From NCBI RefSeq assembly GCF_000526935.1, contig NZ_JAHA01000019.1, forward strand, positions 992,001 through 1,056,000: a DNA stretch of 64,000 nucleotides. The letters are read 5' to 3'. Source of the stretch: Butyrivibrio sp. FCS014. Lineage in GTDB: Bacteria; Bacillota; Clostridia; Lachnospirales; Lachnospiraceae. Made by a program: the position numbers and the translations under genes. Each line of letters starts with the position of its first letter. The first letter of the stretch is position 1. The notes under the pieces were generated by a model. It was given only the letters and a program-made list of their open reading frames with translations, did no database searches and was not told the DNA's origin. Shown one piece after another: positions 8,402-16,296 of this stretch.

Positions 8402-9852
8402 TTACTCTCCCATTGAATAATATCCCGCCTAATAAATACTTCAATTTTCTTCCTGAACAAAAAAATAATGATCACGATAACGCTCAACAGTAGATATCTT
8501 ATTATCCTATGTTCATAGACCGGGACAAAAGCCATTCCCAAAGCTGTACTGCAGATGCTCAGAGCCAGAAACATTCCGTATCTGTATGGTCTGACTCCAT
8601 TCAGATAATTATCACAGACTTTTTTCATAAAATACATATGTGTATAGCCAAGTATCGCAGAGCACAACAGTGTAGTATACCCCGCTGCCACATATCCAAA
8701 TTTAGGAATCAACAGATAGTTGAGAATCACATTCAATATTGCTCCGACAAGAGTCCCAACAGTAGTCCATATTCTTTTTTCATAGTAGAATTCGAAAGGT
8801 GCAAAACAAAGATACAGGTATGAAAAGAACCCACTTAGAGCAACAGGCACTATTGTATATATAGCTTCACTGTACTCTCTTGGAGCAAACAGAAATAACA
8901 ATTCAGGTGCGATTGCTATCAGCAATATATTACATGCTGCCACAAATATCAGAGAGGATACAACCACTCTTTCCATACTCTCAAATTTTCGATCCCTGAT
9001 CTTCTGATATAGCCAAGGGCTCATAGTTTTATTAAGAGATTCATTTACAATCAGCATGATCTGAGCAAGCGAATATGCAAGACCATAGATCCCCGCTTCC
9101 GATTCACCAACCATTCTTTGTATCATAATCTTATCGGCTCCCGCCAAAACGACACCGGACAAATAATGAGGAATAAGCGGTAGATTGAACAAAATTGCGT
9201 ATTTCCAGAACTTTGAAGAAAAAAACACTTTTCCTGTAGCTATCTGAGCAAAAGAAAATCCTGAGTAACAAACGAGTTCAACCAGGGCAATGCCCAATAT
9301 TCTGGCTGTTGCCTTATCATTTGAATTCAACACAAATATTATGCTGATTACCGGTTTTAGGATGGATACTATGAGAGTTATAAGCACCAGCCTTTTGTAT
9401 CTAAAGCGGTTACGCTCAGTCGTCATCCAAAAAGAAAAGGATGCCGAAGCCCATATCATGATGAGCATAGCCAACATCTGAACTGTAGTCAGCTTAAACA
9501 GTGAATTCCAAAATTCTCTGAATAATAAATAGATTATGGTCCATGCCAGGCAAAGAGTAATCGTAAGTCCCTGAAGCGAGGATGTAAACACCTTCTCTTC
9601 TTCTCGGAACTTTACTATACCCATGGTAAATACACCTGTGAAAAGATTCATCGTAACTATTACAGTAACGATGGAAAGCCATGAGTAAAAAACACTATAC
9701 CTCCCATAATCGGTCGTTGATAAAAGCCTGGTGAATATGGGTGTAGTGATAACTGATATACCCCTCTGCAGAACCGCACATACAAAAAACCAGAATGATG
9801 CCTTCATCTGAATAGGGAGCAAATCATATTTTACCTTAACCTTCTTCAGCAT
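8398..9852 (-). CDS. Wzx-type oligosaccharide flippase
   Basis: The 484-residue product consists almost wholly of hydrophobic segments (about 12-14) and matches the polysaccharide-transporter (PST/MATE-like) pattern, with the repeat unit near SPWLYQKIRDRKFESM in the middle. Such proteins flip undecaprenyl-linked repeat units across the cytoplasmic membrane. With the Wzy-like protein and initiating transferase of the same locus it defines a Wzx/Wzy-dependent pathway. Start ATG 9852 has an AGGAAAAG site and lies 6 bp after the MenD-like gene. Confidence 0.88.
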   Translation of the reverse strand: MLKKVKVKYDLLPIQMKASFWFFVCAVLQRGISVITTPIFTRLLSTTDYGRYSVFYSWLSIVTVIVTMNLFTGVFTMGIVKFREEEKVFTSSLQGLTITLCLAWTIIYLLFREFWNSLFKLTTVQMLAMLIMIWASASFSFWMTTERNRFRYKRLVLITLIVSILKPVISIIFVLNSNDKATARILGIALVELVCYSGFSFAQIATGKVFFSSKFWKYAILFNLPLIPHYLSGVVLAGADKIMIQRMVGESEAGIYGLAYSLAQIMLIVNESLNKTMSPWLYQKIRDRKFESMERVVVSSLIFVAACNILLIAIAPELLFLFAPREYSEAIYTIVPVALSGFFSYLYLCFAPFEFYYEKRIWTTVGTLVGAILNVILNYLLIPKFGYVAAGYTTLLCSAILGYTHMYFMKKVCDNYLNGVRPYRYGMFLALSICSTALGMAFVPVYEHRIIRYLLLSVIVIIIFLFRKKIEVFIRRDIIQWESK

Positions 9853-9858
9853 CTTTTC

Positions 9859-11622
9859 CTAGTTTCCTCTGATTATCTTTCTAACTGCATTGACGGCTTT
9901 TTCACCAGCCACTTTTCTTATAGTTTCTTTCGCAGTTTCACGAGCAAGGCCTGAGAGTGGCTGCATTAAATGATTCATGATATAGACAGCATCACTTTCA
10001 TCTTTGTAATTTGTAAACACTTCAAAAACAACCGACTTATCCATAGTCGTATCAAGGAACTCCGGCAATACTTGTTCGAATTCATCCATTCTGGAGGCTG
10101 TCAGATACTTATATCCAAGATTCTGTACATAATCTTTTATCAACTCGGGGGACTTATTGCCAAAATGCCCAGATGCCGCAATATAGTCATCAGCTTCATC
10201 ACCAAAGTCGTTGGCAATATGTGAATAGAGCTTAAACTCAGCGCCCCCTCCATTGTTTATCACGAGAAGCCGAATATTATTGCCAATATGTCTATTCCCC
10301 AATGAATTCATATCATAAAAAAATGTAAGATCCCCGACAACACCAAAATGAAGTTTATCGGGAGAAGCCAAAGACTCTCCTATTAGTGCGGAAACCTGTC
10401 CATCAATTCCCATAGTTCCATCATTTGAGAAGCAAGTTATATCTTTAGGTAATTTAAAGTAATTCCATGCTCTTGCTGTGTTTGACCCTCCAAGATGCAA
10501 AACACAGCCCGATGGCAACCTAGATAACATGTTTTTTGCTATCCATACATTTGAAAACGGTAGTTCTTTCACTTTTTCCAGCACAGAATCATACAGTTGC
10601 TGCCACTGCTTTGCATAGCAGTTCTCTGCATAATCAGGGATAGTGTCTATCATTCCGTTATAGTATCCGAAGAAAGATTCCTCTTTCATTTGAAAAACAG
10701 CAGTAAGCTTCTTTTCCGGATCTGCCACTTTACCATCAAGACTCACTCTCCACATTTCAGCCTTTTTCATTCCGGATACATATCGGGCTGTATCACCAAT
10801 ATGTATCACAAGATTGGCGTCATCAAGCCCATTCTCATAATGCAATAATCCATTTATCAACGGAAATGCAACTCCGTAATCACCACTGTAATTTGAAGAA
10901 TGAGTTGTTAATACAACTGCATTATACTTACAACAAAATTCATCCACAGCTTTTTTCAGCAAATCGCTCCATTTTCTGTGAACTCCGACTAAAATAGCAA
11001 TTCTATTGAAGTGTTTTATGTCAGGCATCTTATCTTCACAGCCAAAGAATCGAATCATTTTTATATCGGGCAGTTTTTTCACTGAATAATCCCTGCTAAA
11101 TTCGGTCACCAAATTTATGTGAACCGGTCCGCCTCCATCTTTTCGCATTGCGATAAGTGCTCTATTTATATTCAATTCACAAGCCCATTCGTCTTCTTCT
11201 GAATAAACGCTCTCAACACTTATACTCTCTTTAACAAGATCGACCATATGAGCGCTTCTATCAATGTGCTGAGGGTATAAACTTCCTGCTCTGCCAAGGT
11301 GTTGTGTTGATGTAATGGCCACAATCGGCAAATGGCGATAAAAAGCCTCCGTCAAACCGGGCACATAGTTCCTTGATGCAGTAGATCCTGTACAACTTAA
11401 CGCTACAGGCTCTCCGGATTCAGTTGCCAGCCCGCATGCGATGAAAGCTGCCGATCTCTCCTCTGAAGAAGAATATATCTCGAAATATGGGTCATGTTGT
11501 ATGCTGGCAACAAAACTTATATTAGCAGTACCAGGACTTACTATTACTTTCTTAACCCCATGCTCTTTCAAGAGTGCAATCAGTATTTGCGTATGTTTTT
11601 CAGAAGTATAGTACTTATCCAT
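9859..11622 (-). CDS. MenD-like thiamine-diphosphate-dependent enzyme in polysaccharide operon
   Basis: The 587-residue product has the full ThDP-enzyme layout: a Pyr domain with the catalytic Glu in SSSEERSAAF (about Glu55), a central domain, and a PP domain with the metal/diphosphate motif starting GDLTFFYD and ending VINNGGG. The spacing and motifs match MenD (SEPHCHC synthase) better than acetolactate synthase, and the length is typical. No other menaquinone gene is nearby. It sits between a flippase and a pyruvyl transferase, 3-6 bp from each. The ThDP enzyme YerE of Yersinia, which adds a two-carbon branch to a keto-sugar, is a precedent for such enzymes in polysaccharide loci. A role in making an unusual sugar or acyl substituent is inference. 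Confidence 0.8.
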   Translation of the reverse strand: MDKYYTSEKHTQILIALLKEHGVKKVIVSPGTANISFVASIQHDPYFEIYSSSEERSAAFIACGLATESGEPVALSCTGSTASRNYVPGLTEAFYRHLPIVAITSTQHLGRAGSLYPQHIDRSAHMVDLVKESISVESVYSEEDEWACELNINRALIAMRKDGGGPVHINLVTEFSRDYSVKKLPDIKMIRFFGCEDKMPDIKHFNRIAILVGVHRKWSDLLKKAVDEFCCKYNAVVLTTHSSNYSGDYGVAFPLINGLLHYENGLDDANLVIHIGDTARYVSGMKKAEMWRVSLDGKVADPEKKLTAVFQMKEESFFGYYNGMIDTIPDYAENCYAKQWQQLYDSVLEKVKELPFSNVWIAKNMLSRLPSGCVLHLGGSNTARAWNYFKLPKDITCFSNDGTMGIDGQVSALIGESLASPDKLHFGVVGDLTFFYDMNSLGNRHIGNNIRLLVINNGGGAEFKLYSHIANDFGDEADDYIAASGHFGNKSPELIKDYVQNLGYKYLTASRMDEFEQVLPEFLDTTMDKSVVFEVFTNYKDESDAVYIMNHLMQPLSGLARETAKETIRKVAGEKAVNAVRKIIRGN

Positions 11623-11625
11623 TTT

Positions 11626-12690
11626 CTAACCTCTCTTAACACAGTCCCTCAGGAAGTCCTCTGATGCAATGATCATTTTATCCAATAGTTCGCCGTCATA
11701 TTTTGAGAACTCATATAAAGGCATGTTGTCTTCATCCGCACATATCCCCAGATTTCTCAACAGTTCCATCGATCTTTCAGGTGATTTACAATTAGGCAAA
11801 TGCAGACATTTGCGATGAAAAATTAAAGAAAACGCTACCGCATGATATGAATTAGTGCATACGCAATCAGCTTCTGACACAAGTCCCAAAAACTCCAATG
11901 GTCCAACGTCATTTAGCTGATCAGCGCCATAAAAATAACTGTTCCTTGTCGGATGTATCTCATATATATCAAGCGCATTTGACTTGGCATATTCGGTTGC
12001 ATAGTTATAAAGCTCCTCGCTTGGTTCCAGTAGATAAACCAAAACATAAGGTTTCTTCAACGAAGCAGGAATTGCAAGCTTTTTCCACTCATCTCCCCTT
12101 AATAAAAAAACCGGATCCAACACATTATCACAGTTTTTTCCTACTACCTCCTCAAGTTTATCTCTTATGTAACCTTCCCTGATAGAAATCCTGTCAAATC
12201 GTTTCAACAAGTCAGAAACCAATTCATATTGAATGCTTTTATCAAATCCTGATCCAAAACTGGCAGCATAAGATATTTTTCGTTTAATGATTCCACTTCC
12301 AAAATAGGTCATATCATCGGATGTTATTTCGGTATTCCAAATCTGGTCGCTACCAAAAATAATCAGATCATATTTATTACAGAATATTCCAACTTCTTCC
12401 TGACCATAAATGTGATCCTTTATCCCCAGATAAGCATCATCAAATTCCTTAAATTTTCTATATTGCTTTACCTTATGCACATACTTTACAATCCTTGATA
12501 CTCTTGTCCTGATTGCTATGTTTTTTGCAAACGGATCTATTTCATACTGCCTTCGAAAAGCATCAGGATAATAAGGAATAATATCCGCTTCTTCTCCGTT
12601 TCGGCGGCACCATTCCCGTATAGCATATGCTTGCAATACTGCCCCATAATTATGTGCAAACCAAAATGTTAGTATTCCGATCCTTGCCAT
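11626..12690 (-). CDS. Polysaccharide pyruvyl transferase family protein
   Basis: The 354-residue product begins GILTFWFAHNYGAVLQAYA, the N-terminal signature of the polysaccharide pyruvyl transferase family (CsaB/WcaK-like), and has a family-typical NSYHAVAFSLIF block near residue 280. These enzymes transfer an enolpyruvyl group from phosphoenolpyruvate to a sugar, usually as a ketal, giving the polymer negative charge. It is cytoplasmic. It overlaps the Wzy gene by 22 bp. With the MenD-like enzyme next to it, two genes for carboxylate- or keto-type decoration lie together. Some family members are of unknown activity, so the exact reaction is not certain. Confidence 0.85.
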   Translation of the reverse strand: MARIGILTFWFAHNYGAVLQAYAIREWCRRNGEEADIIPYYPDAFRRQYEIDPFAKNIAIRTRVSRIVKYVHKVKQYRKFKEFDDAYLGIKDHIYGQEEVGIFCNKYDLIIFGSDQIWNTEITSDDMTYFGSGIIKRKISYAASFGSGFDKSIQYELVSDLLKRFDRISIREGYIRDKLEEVVGKNCDNVLDPVFLLRGDEWKKLAIPASLKKPYVLVYLLEPSEELYNYATEYAKSNALDIYEIHPTRNSYFYGADQLNDVGPLEFLGLVSEADCVCTNSYHAVAFSLIFHRKCLHLPNCKSPERSMELLRNLGICADEDNMPLYEFSKYDGELLDKMIIASEDFLRDCVKRG

Positions 12691-13961
12691 TGTGCTTCAT
12701 ATTCCTCTATTTCACTTGTTTCATCCGCTTCATAATTAAAGCTGGATAGCGCAGTTACAAACAGCGGGTAAAAGAAGGTGGTATAAACAAAAGGTCTTTG
12801 AAAAATTGATATCATAAAGCACAGAAAAAATACGATTCCTTCTTTGGATCTATCTCGCAGGTAAGTCTGTATAAAAAGTGATATATATAAAATGGAACCA
12901 ATGATTCCATAATCGTAAAGAATCAGCTTATATGAATATGTTCCATCATTAATAAGTCTATGGGCACTCTTCCCCATACCCATAAGCAACGGATATCCTC
13001 CACCTGCTATAAATGCTCGATAATACTCCAAAAACCTCTTTGTATCTCTCCTGGAGAATAGGGTATTTATAAGCATCTTTTCCTGAAGTGTCTTTATCAA
13101 TAAAATGTCATTAGGAAGAGCATAGATAATCCCATATACAATCAATACACCTGCAATAGCTATCAGGGTCTTGTACATCTTCTTGGTATACGTTATCCAT
13201 AAATAAAAGACGGCTATGATTATGTAAAAGGCAGTAGAGAGTGTCAAAATGCCTATAAGTAACACAGGTATTCGCAGCCTTTTCTTGATTCCTTTATAGG
13301 ATCCTGCATATAGCAAAGCAGATATTGTTCCGAGAACACCGGGTTCATCAAATATCGCACAGTAACGGTATAGTCCTCCTGACCGAAGCACTACCCCCAT
13401 TGGAAAGACATAATAAAACTGCTGATTTCTTATGATGTTATTTCTTCTACCTCTTCTTGCGATAACTGAATGAGGAATAAGTCGTTGTAGTCCAAGTACA
13501 CACACTAAATAATATATAAGACCTATAGTGGCAAACAGGAGAAACAGCTCAATTATGTACTCGAATAGAATCTTTTTTCGTTTTGGCGACATCTTAATCA
13601 CAAGATAAACAACAAGAAGGAGTCTGATATCACCTACAGCAAAATCGAAGTTACTTTCTGCGCCAAACAAACTTCCATGTACTTTCACTGCTATAGCAAT
13701 GAACATTATCACCAGTTCCCTTAACGTCAGCGTAAACAGGGCTTGCCCTTGAATTCTCATCTCCTCGAACAAAAGAAGAAATGTTGCTGCCCAAGCCAAC
13801 AAAGATGCCATTGTGCTTAATCTGCTATTGCCATACCATGCAATATTGAAATAAACCCAGTCCATATCAAAAAATATACTCACAGCAAAAAGTAGTAAGA
13901 TTTTTGATCTTACCCCCAGAAAAGATTTTGAATTTGTTCTTTCAAGCACAGCCTGGCTCAT
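12669..13961 (-). CDS. Wzy-like polysaccharide polymerase
   Basis: The 430-residue product has about ten to twelve hydrophobic segments and a soluble loop near 175-215 (RRGRRNNIIRNQQF). A glycine-rich loop MGMGKSAHRLIND lies further on, in the position of the large external loop of Wzy/O-antigen ligase proteins. Sequence conservation in this family is low, so the call rests on topology and position beside a flippase, glycosyltransferases and a pyruvyl transferase. It would join flipped repeat units outside the membrane. It overlaps both neighbours (4 and 22 bp). O-antigen ligase-like function is the alternative. Confidence 0.75.
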   Translation of the reverse strand: MSQAVLERTNSKSFLGVRSKILLLFAVSIFFDMDWVYFNIAWYGNSRLSTMASLLAWAATFLLLFEEMRIQGQALFTLTLRELVIMFIAIAVKVHGSLFGAESNFDFAVGDIRLLLVVYLVIKMSPKRKKILFEYIIELFLLFATIGLIYYLVCVLGLQRLIPHSVIARRGRRNNIIRNQQFYYVFPMGVVLRSGGLYRYCAIFDEPGVLGTISALLYAGSYKGIKKRLRIPVLLIGILTLSTAFYIIIAVFYLWITYTKKMYKTLIAIAGVLIVYGIIYALPNDILLIKTLQEKMLINTLFSRRDTKRFLEYYRAFIAGGGYPLLMGMGKSAHRLINDGTYSYKLILYDYGIIGSILYISLFIQTYLRDRSKEGIVFFLCFMISIFQRPFVYTTFFYPLFVTALSSFNYEADETSEIEEYEAQWQGSEY

Positions 13962-15250
13962 TTTGTTCCTTCTAAGTAATCAGAATATTTCCTTGTATAG
14001 AGTTTTTCTGTAATAAGTGCAAAAAAAGATCTCTTCTTAAGTACTTCGCTGAAAGCCGTGTTAAGTCTGTCATTTTTCGACGTGGAGACACATGTCACGT
14101 CAGGGATATTGTCTCTGTAGCCCAATGGTACAATCACATCCTTGTCAAAATACTTTTTTACTTTTTCACTAAAAGCATCATAATCGAAAAGCAGTTCAGA
14201 AAGAGAATCCATTGAATTATCAAGTACTATTCCGTTATTTCTCTCTAATACCATATGAGCTATGTTTCCACTGGTTTTTGCAGTGACTATGTAACAACCG
14301 GCTGCTTCTGACTCAAAAAATGTGTAACTATAGGTTTCTGGCCAAATTGATAAAAGGAGGCAAACATCAATATTGTTGTCCCTGAGTGCTTTTATCATTG
14401 CATCTTTTCCGTCTCTGGTTGACACATGTATATTTGTTATGCCTGGCCTATGATCCTCATATTCACCAAAATAATATATCTTGTAATTACTCGTTTTCTC
14501 TAAAATAGCATCGCTAACTCGAAGCCAGGAATCCCAGCCTTTACTGATCGTTTTTGCTCCGACAAATGCTATTTTCATTGTAGTGATGTCTTTTCTTTTA
14601 CGGCGAATATACTCTCCGTCTCCCATAAGATGAGGGATTACAATTATCTTTCCAATAAACTGCGGATAGGCCTCCGCGAACATTTTTTTTGCAGTTTCTG
14701 ATGGCGCTATAAACTTATTTTCATACTTCCCAAGATTATTAAAGAAATGTGTAAGGACAGTTCTGTGTTCAAGGGTTCTCTGATAGTATTCGCAATCAGA
14801 GCATTTTGAGGCATTCACTTTGGAATCACCGCAATAATATTTCCCATTTTTCAGAAGATTATACTGTATACATATCGAATAATAGTCATGAAGGTAAAAT
14901 GAGACTCCAGAAGGATTTATAGCTTCTATAAGTCTCTGTAATACTCTGATATTCCAGTTGATCAGGCTGTGAATAAATATTTGTCCAGCCCCATCTTTAG
15001 CATTCTTTTCAAAATAATTCACAAGTTTTTGAGGAGCACACACTCCGAGGAAATCAAACCCCTCCATCACGCCTAAGTATTCGACAGAAATAGGGCCCAT
15101 GCTTTTCCTTATTGGAAAAATAGTGTAGCAAGAAACCCCATTCAACAGATAATATTCAACCTGAGCTTTTATATACCTCTCTATTCCACCAGTTCCCCAA
15201 TTCACATTACTAGAAGTAATAAGAAGAGCGTAGTCTCTATTTGAAGCCAT
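13958..15250 (-). CDS. Glycosyltransferase family 4-type protein
   Basis: The product has about 430 residues. It shows the GT-B pattern: an N-terminal domain with GTGGIERY and a C-terminal domain containing AFVGAKTISKGWDSWL, then SIWPETYSYTFFESEAAGC, the ExxxxxxE-like donor-binding block of GT4 enzymes. A Cys-rich insert (CGDSKVNASKCSDCEYC-like, about 140-160) is unusual and may bind metal. ATG 15250 is preferred over a GTG nine bases upstream because AAGG precedes it at suitable distance. It overlaps the Wzy gene by 4 bp. It acts on the cytoplasmic face to extend the lipid-linked repeat unit. Confidence 0.82.
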   Translation of the reverse strand: MASNRDYALLITSSNVNWGTGGIERYIKAQVEYYLLNGVSCYTIFPIRKSMGPISVEYLGVMEGFDFLGVCAPQKLVNYFEKNAKDGAGQIFIHSLINWNIRVLQRLIEAINPSGVSFYLHDYYSICIQYNLLKNGKYYCGDSKVNASKCSDCEYYQRTLEHRTVLTHFFNNLGKYENKFIAPSETAKKMFAEAYPQFIGKIIVIPHLMGDGEYIRRKRKDITTMKIAFVGAKTISKGWDSWLRVSDAILEKTSNYKIYYFGEYEDHRPGITNIHVSTRDGKDAMIKALRDNNIDVCLLLSIWPETYSYTFFESEAAGCYIVTAKTSGNIAHMVLERNNGIVLDNSMDSLSELLFDYDAFSEKVKKYFDKDVIVPLGYRDNIPDVTCVSTSKNDRLNTAFSEVLKKRSFFALITEKLYTRKYSDYLEGTK

Positions 15251-15268
15251 CTGTTTCACCCTTGATAA

Positions 15269-16282
15269 TCATTTTTTTCCATGCTGCCTTATTATTTCGT
15301 ACATCTCCTTTATCCTGGGATGTCTCATGTGATAGTGCCTTCTGATATCCAGAATTTCTTCAACAGCTAAGTACACATCAAAAGGCGTATTTTCAAAAAA
15401 CCACTTCCTTATCTGTTTTCTCTTATCTATTTTGTCGTCACTCAAAGAAATATTAAGTCCCGTTGCCTGCAGTTTTTCCTGAAAATATGCAGCATATGGG
15501 TGATCGCAATGCTTTGACATTGGTTTGTTATACAAAAATTCTGTAAAGTGTATAATTATTGGATTACTGATAGCTGCGTCAATATCTTCCTGTTTATAGT
15601 AATTGATAATCCTATATCTTCTTTGAATTTTTGTTGATGACTTAAACGCAAATACTTCCGCCAATACATTGAAACGTGGATCAATTATCTTTATTCTGCC
15701 TGAGCAAATCTCATTTATTATTCCCTGATCATAATTAAAATTCTTAGATGTATCTTCAAGTCTCTCTAGTGCAGTTTTCTCAAAATTTGTTTTTCTCCAC
15801 ATTCTGAGGTTACATAACAATACTCCTCCATTTATATACCGGTCTTCTTCTCCCATAAGAGCAGCATCTTTATGATAATAAGGCAGACACTCAATTACTC
15901 CCCCTACCAGATTGTTACCCAGATTCATTTCGATCAACGGTCTGATACTGCCAAGGACTATAGTATCCGGATCCAGAAAAAGCACCTTATCCTCGTCCGG
16001 AAACATGGATGCAAAAAGGAATTTTGCATACGTAGTCTTACTGCCGGTGCCCTTATAAGACGGTAATTTTTTATATACATCCGGCATTTGAAATGGTATA
16101 AGCTTTATATCAGAGCCATATTTTTTCCCAAGTTCCGAAAGCTTATTACATTTATCCTGATCAACATTCTGAAATACATAATTGATGTGAATGTCTTCAT
16201 TGCTATTGGTTTCAAGCAGCGTTTCTATAGATACATACACATAAGGATAATAGTTTTGATCACTGGCATATACGACTTCCAA
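15269..16282 (-). CDS. Glycosyltransferase family 8, TTG start
   Basis: The 337-residue product begins EVVYASDQNYYPYVYVSI and has the metal-binding DxD as FLDPDT near residue 103. It also has NGGVLLCNL further on, all standard for GT8 (galactosyl/glucosyltransferases of the LgtC type, retaining). No ATG fits the family N-terminus. The codon at 16282 is TTG, with an AGGAGG site about ten bases upstream, so a TTG start is chosen. It lies in the polysaccharide operon and should add a hexose to the growing repeat unit. Confidence 0.86.
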   Translation of the reverse strand: MEVVYASDQNYYPYVYVSIETLLETNSNEDIHINYVFQNVDQDKCNKLSELGKKYGSDIKLIPFQMPDVYKKLPSYKGTGSKTTYAKFLFASMFPDEDKVLFLDPDTIVLGSIRPLIEMNLGNNLVGGVIECLPYYHKDAALMGEEDRYINGGVLLCNLRMWRKTNFEKTALERLEDTSKNFNYDQGIINEICSGRIKIIDPRFNVLAEVFAFKSSTKIQRRYRIINYYKQEDIDAAISNPIIIHFTEFLYNKPMSKHCDHPYAAYFQEKLQATGLNISLSDDKIDKRKQIRKWFFENTPFDVYLAVEEILDIRRHYHMRHPRIKEMYEIIRQHGKK

Positions 16283-16296
16283 TATAAGCTAGCCTC

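Noticed and set aside
9859..11622. Acetolactate synthase
   Set aside because: The motifs (GDLTFFYD, VINNGGG, SEERSAAF) fit MenD-like enzymes better, and no ilvN-like partner is present.
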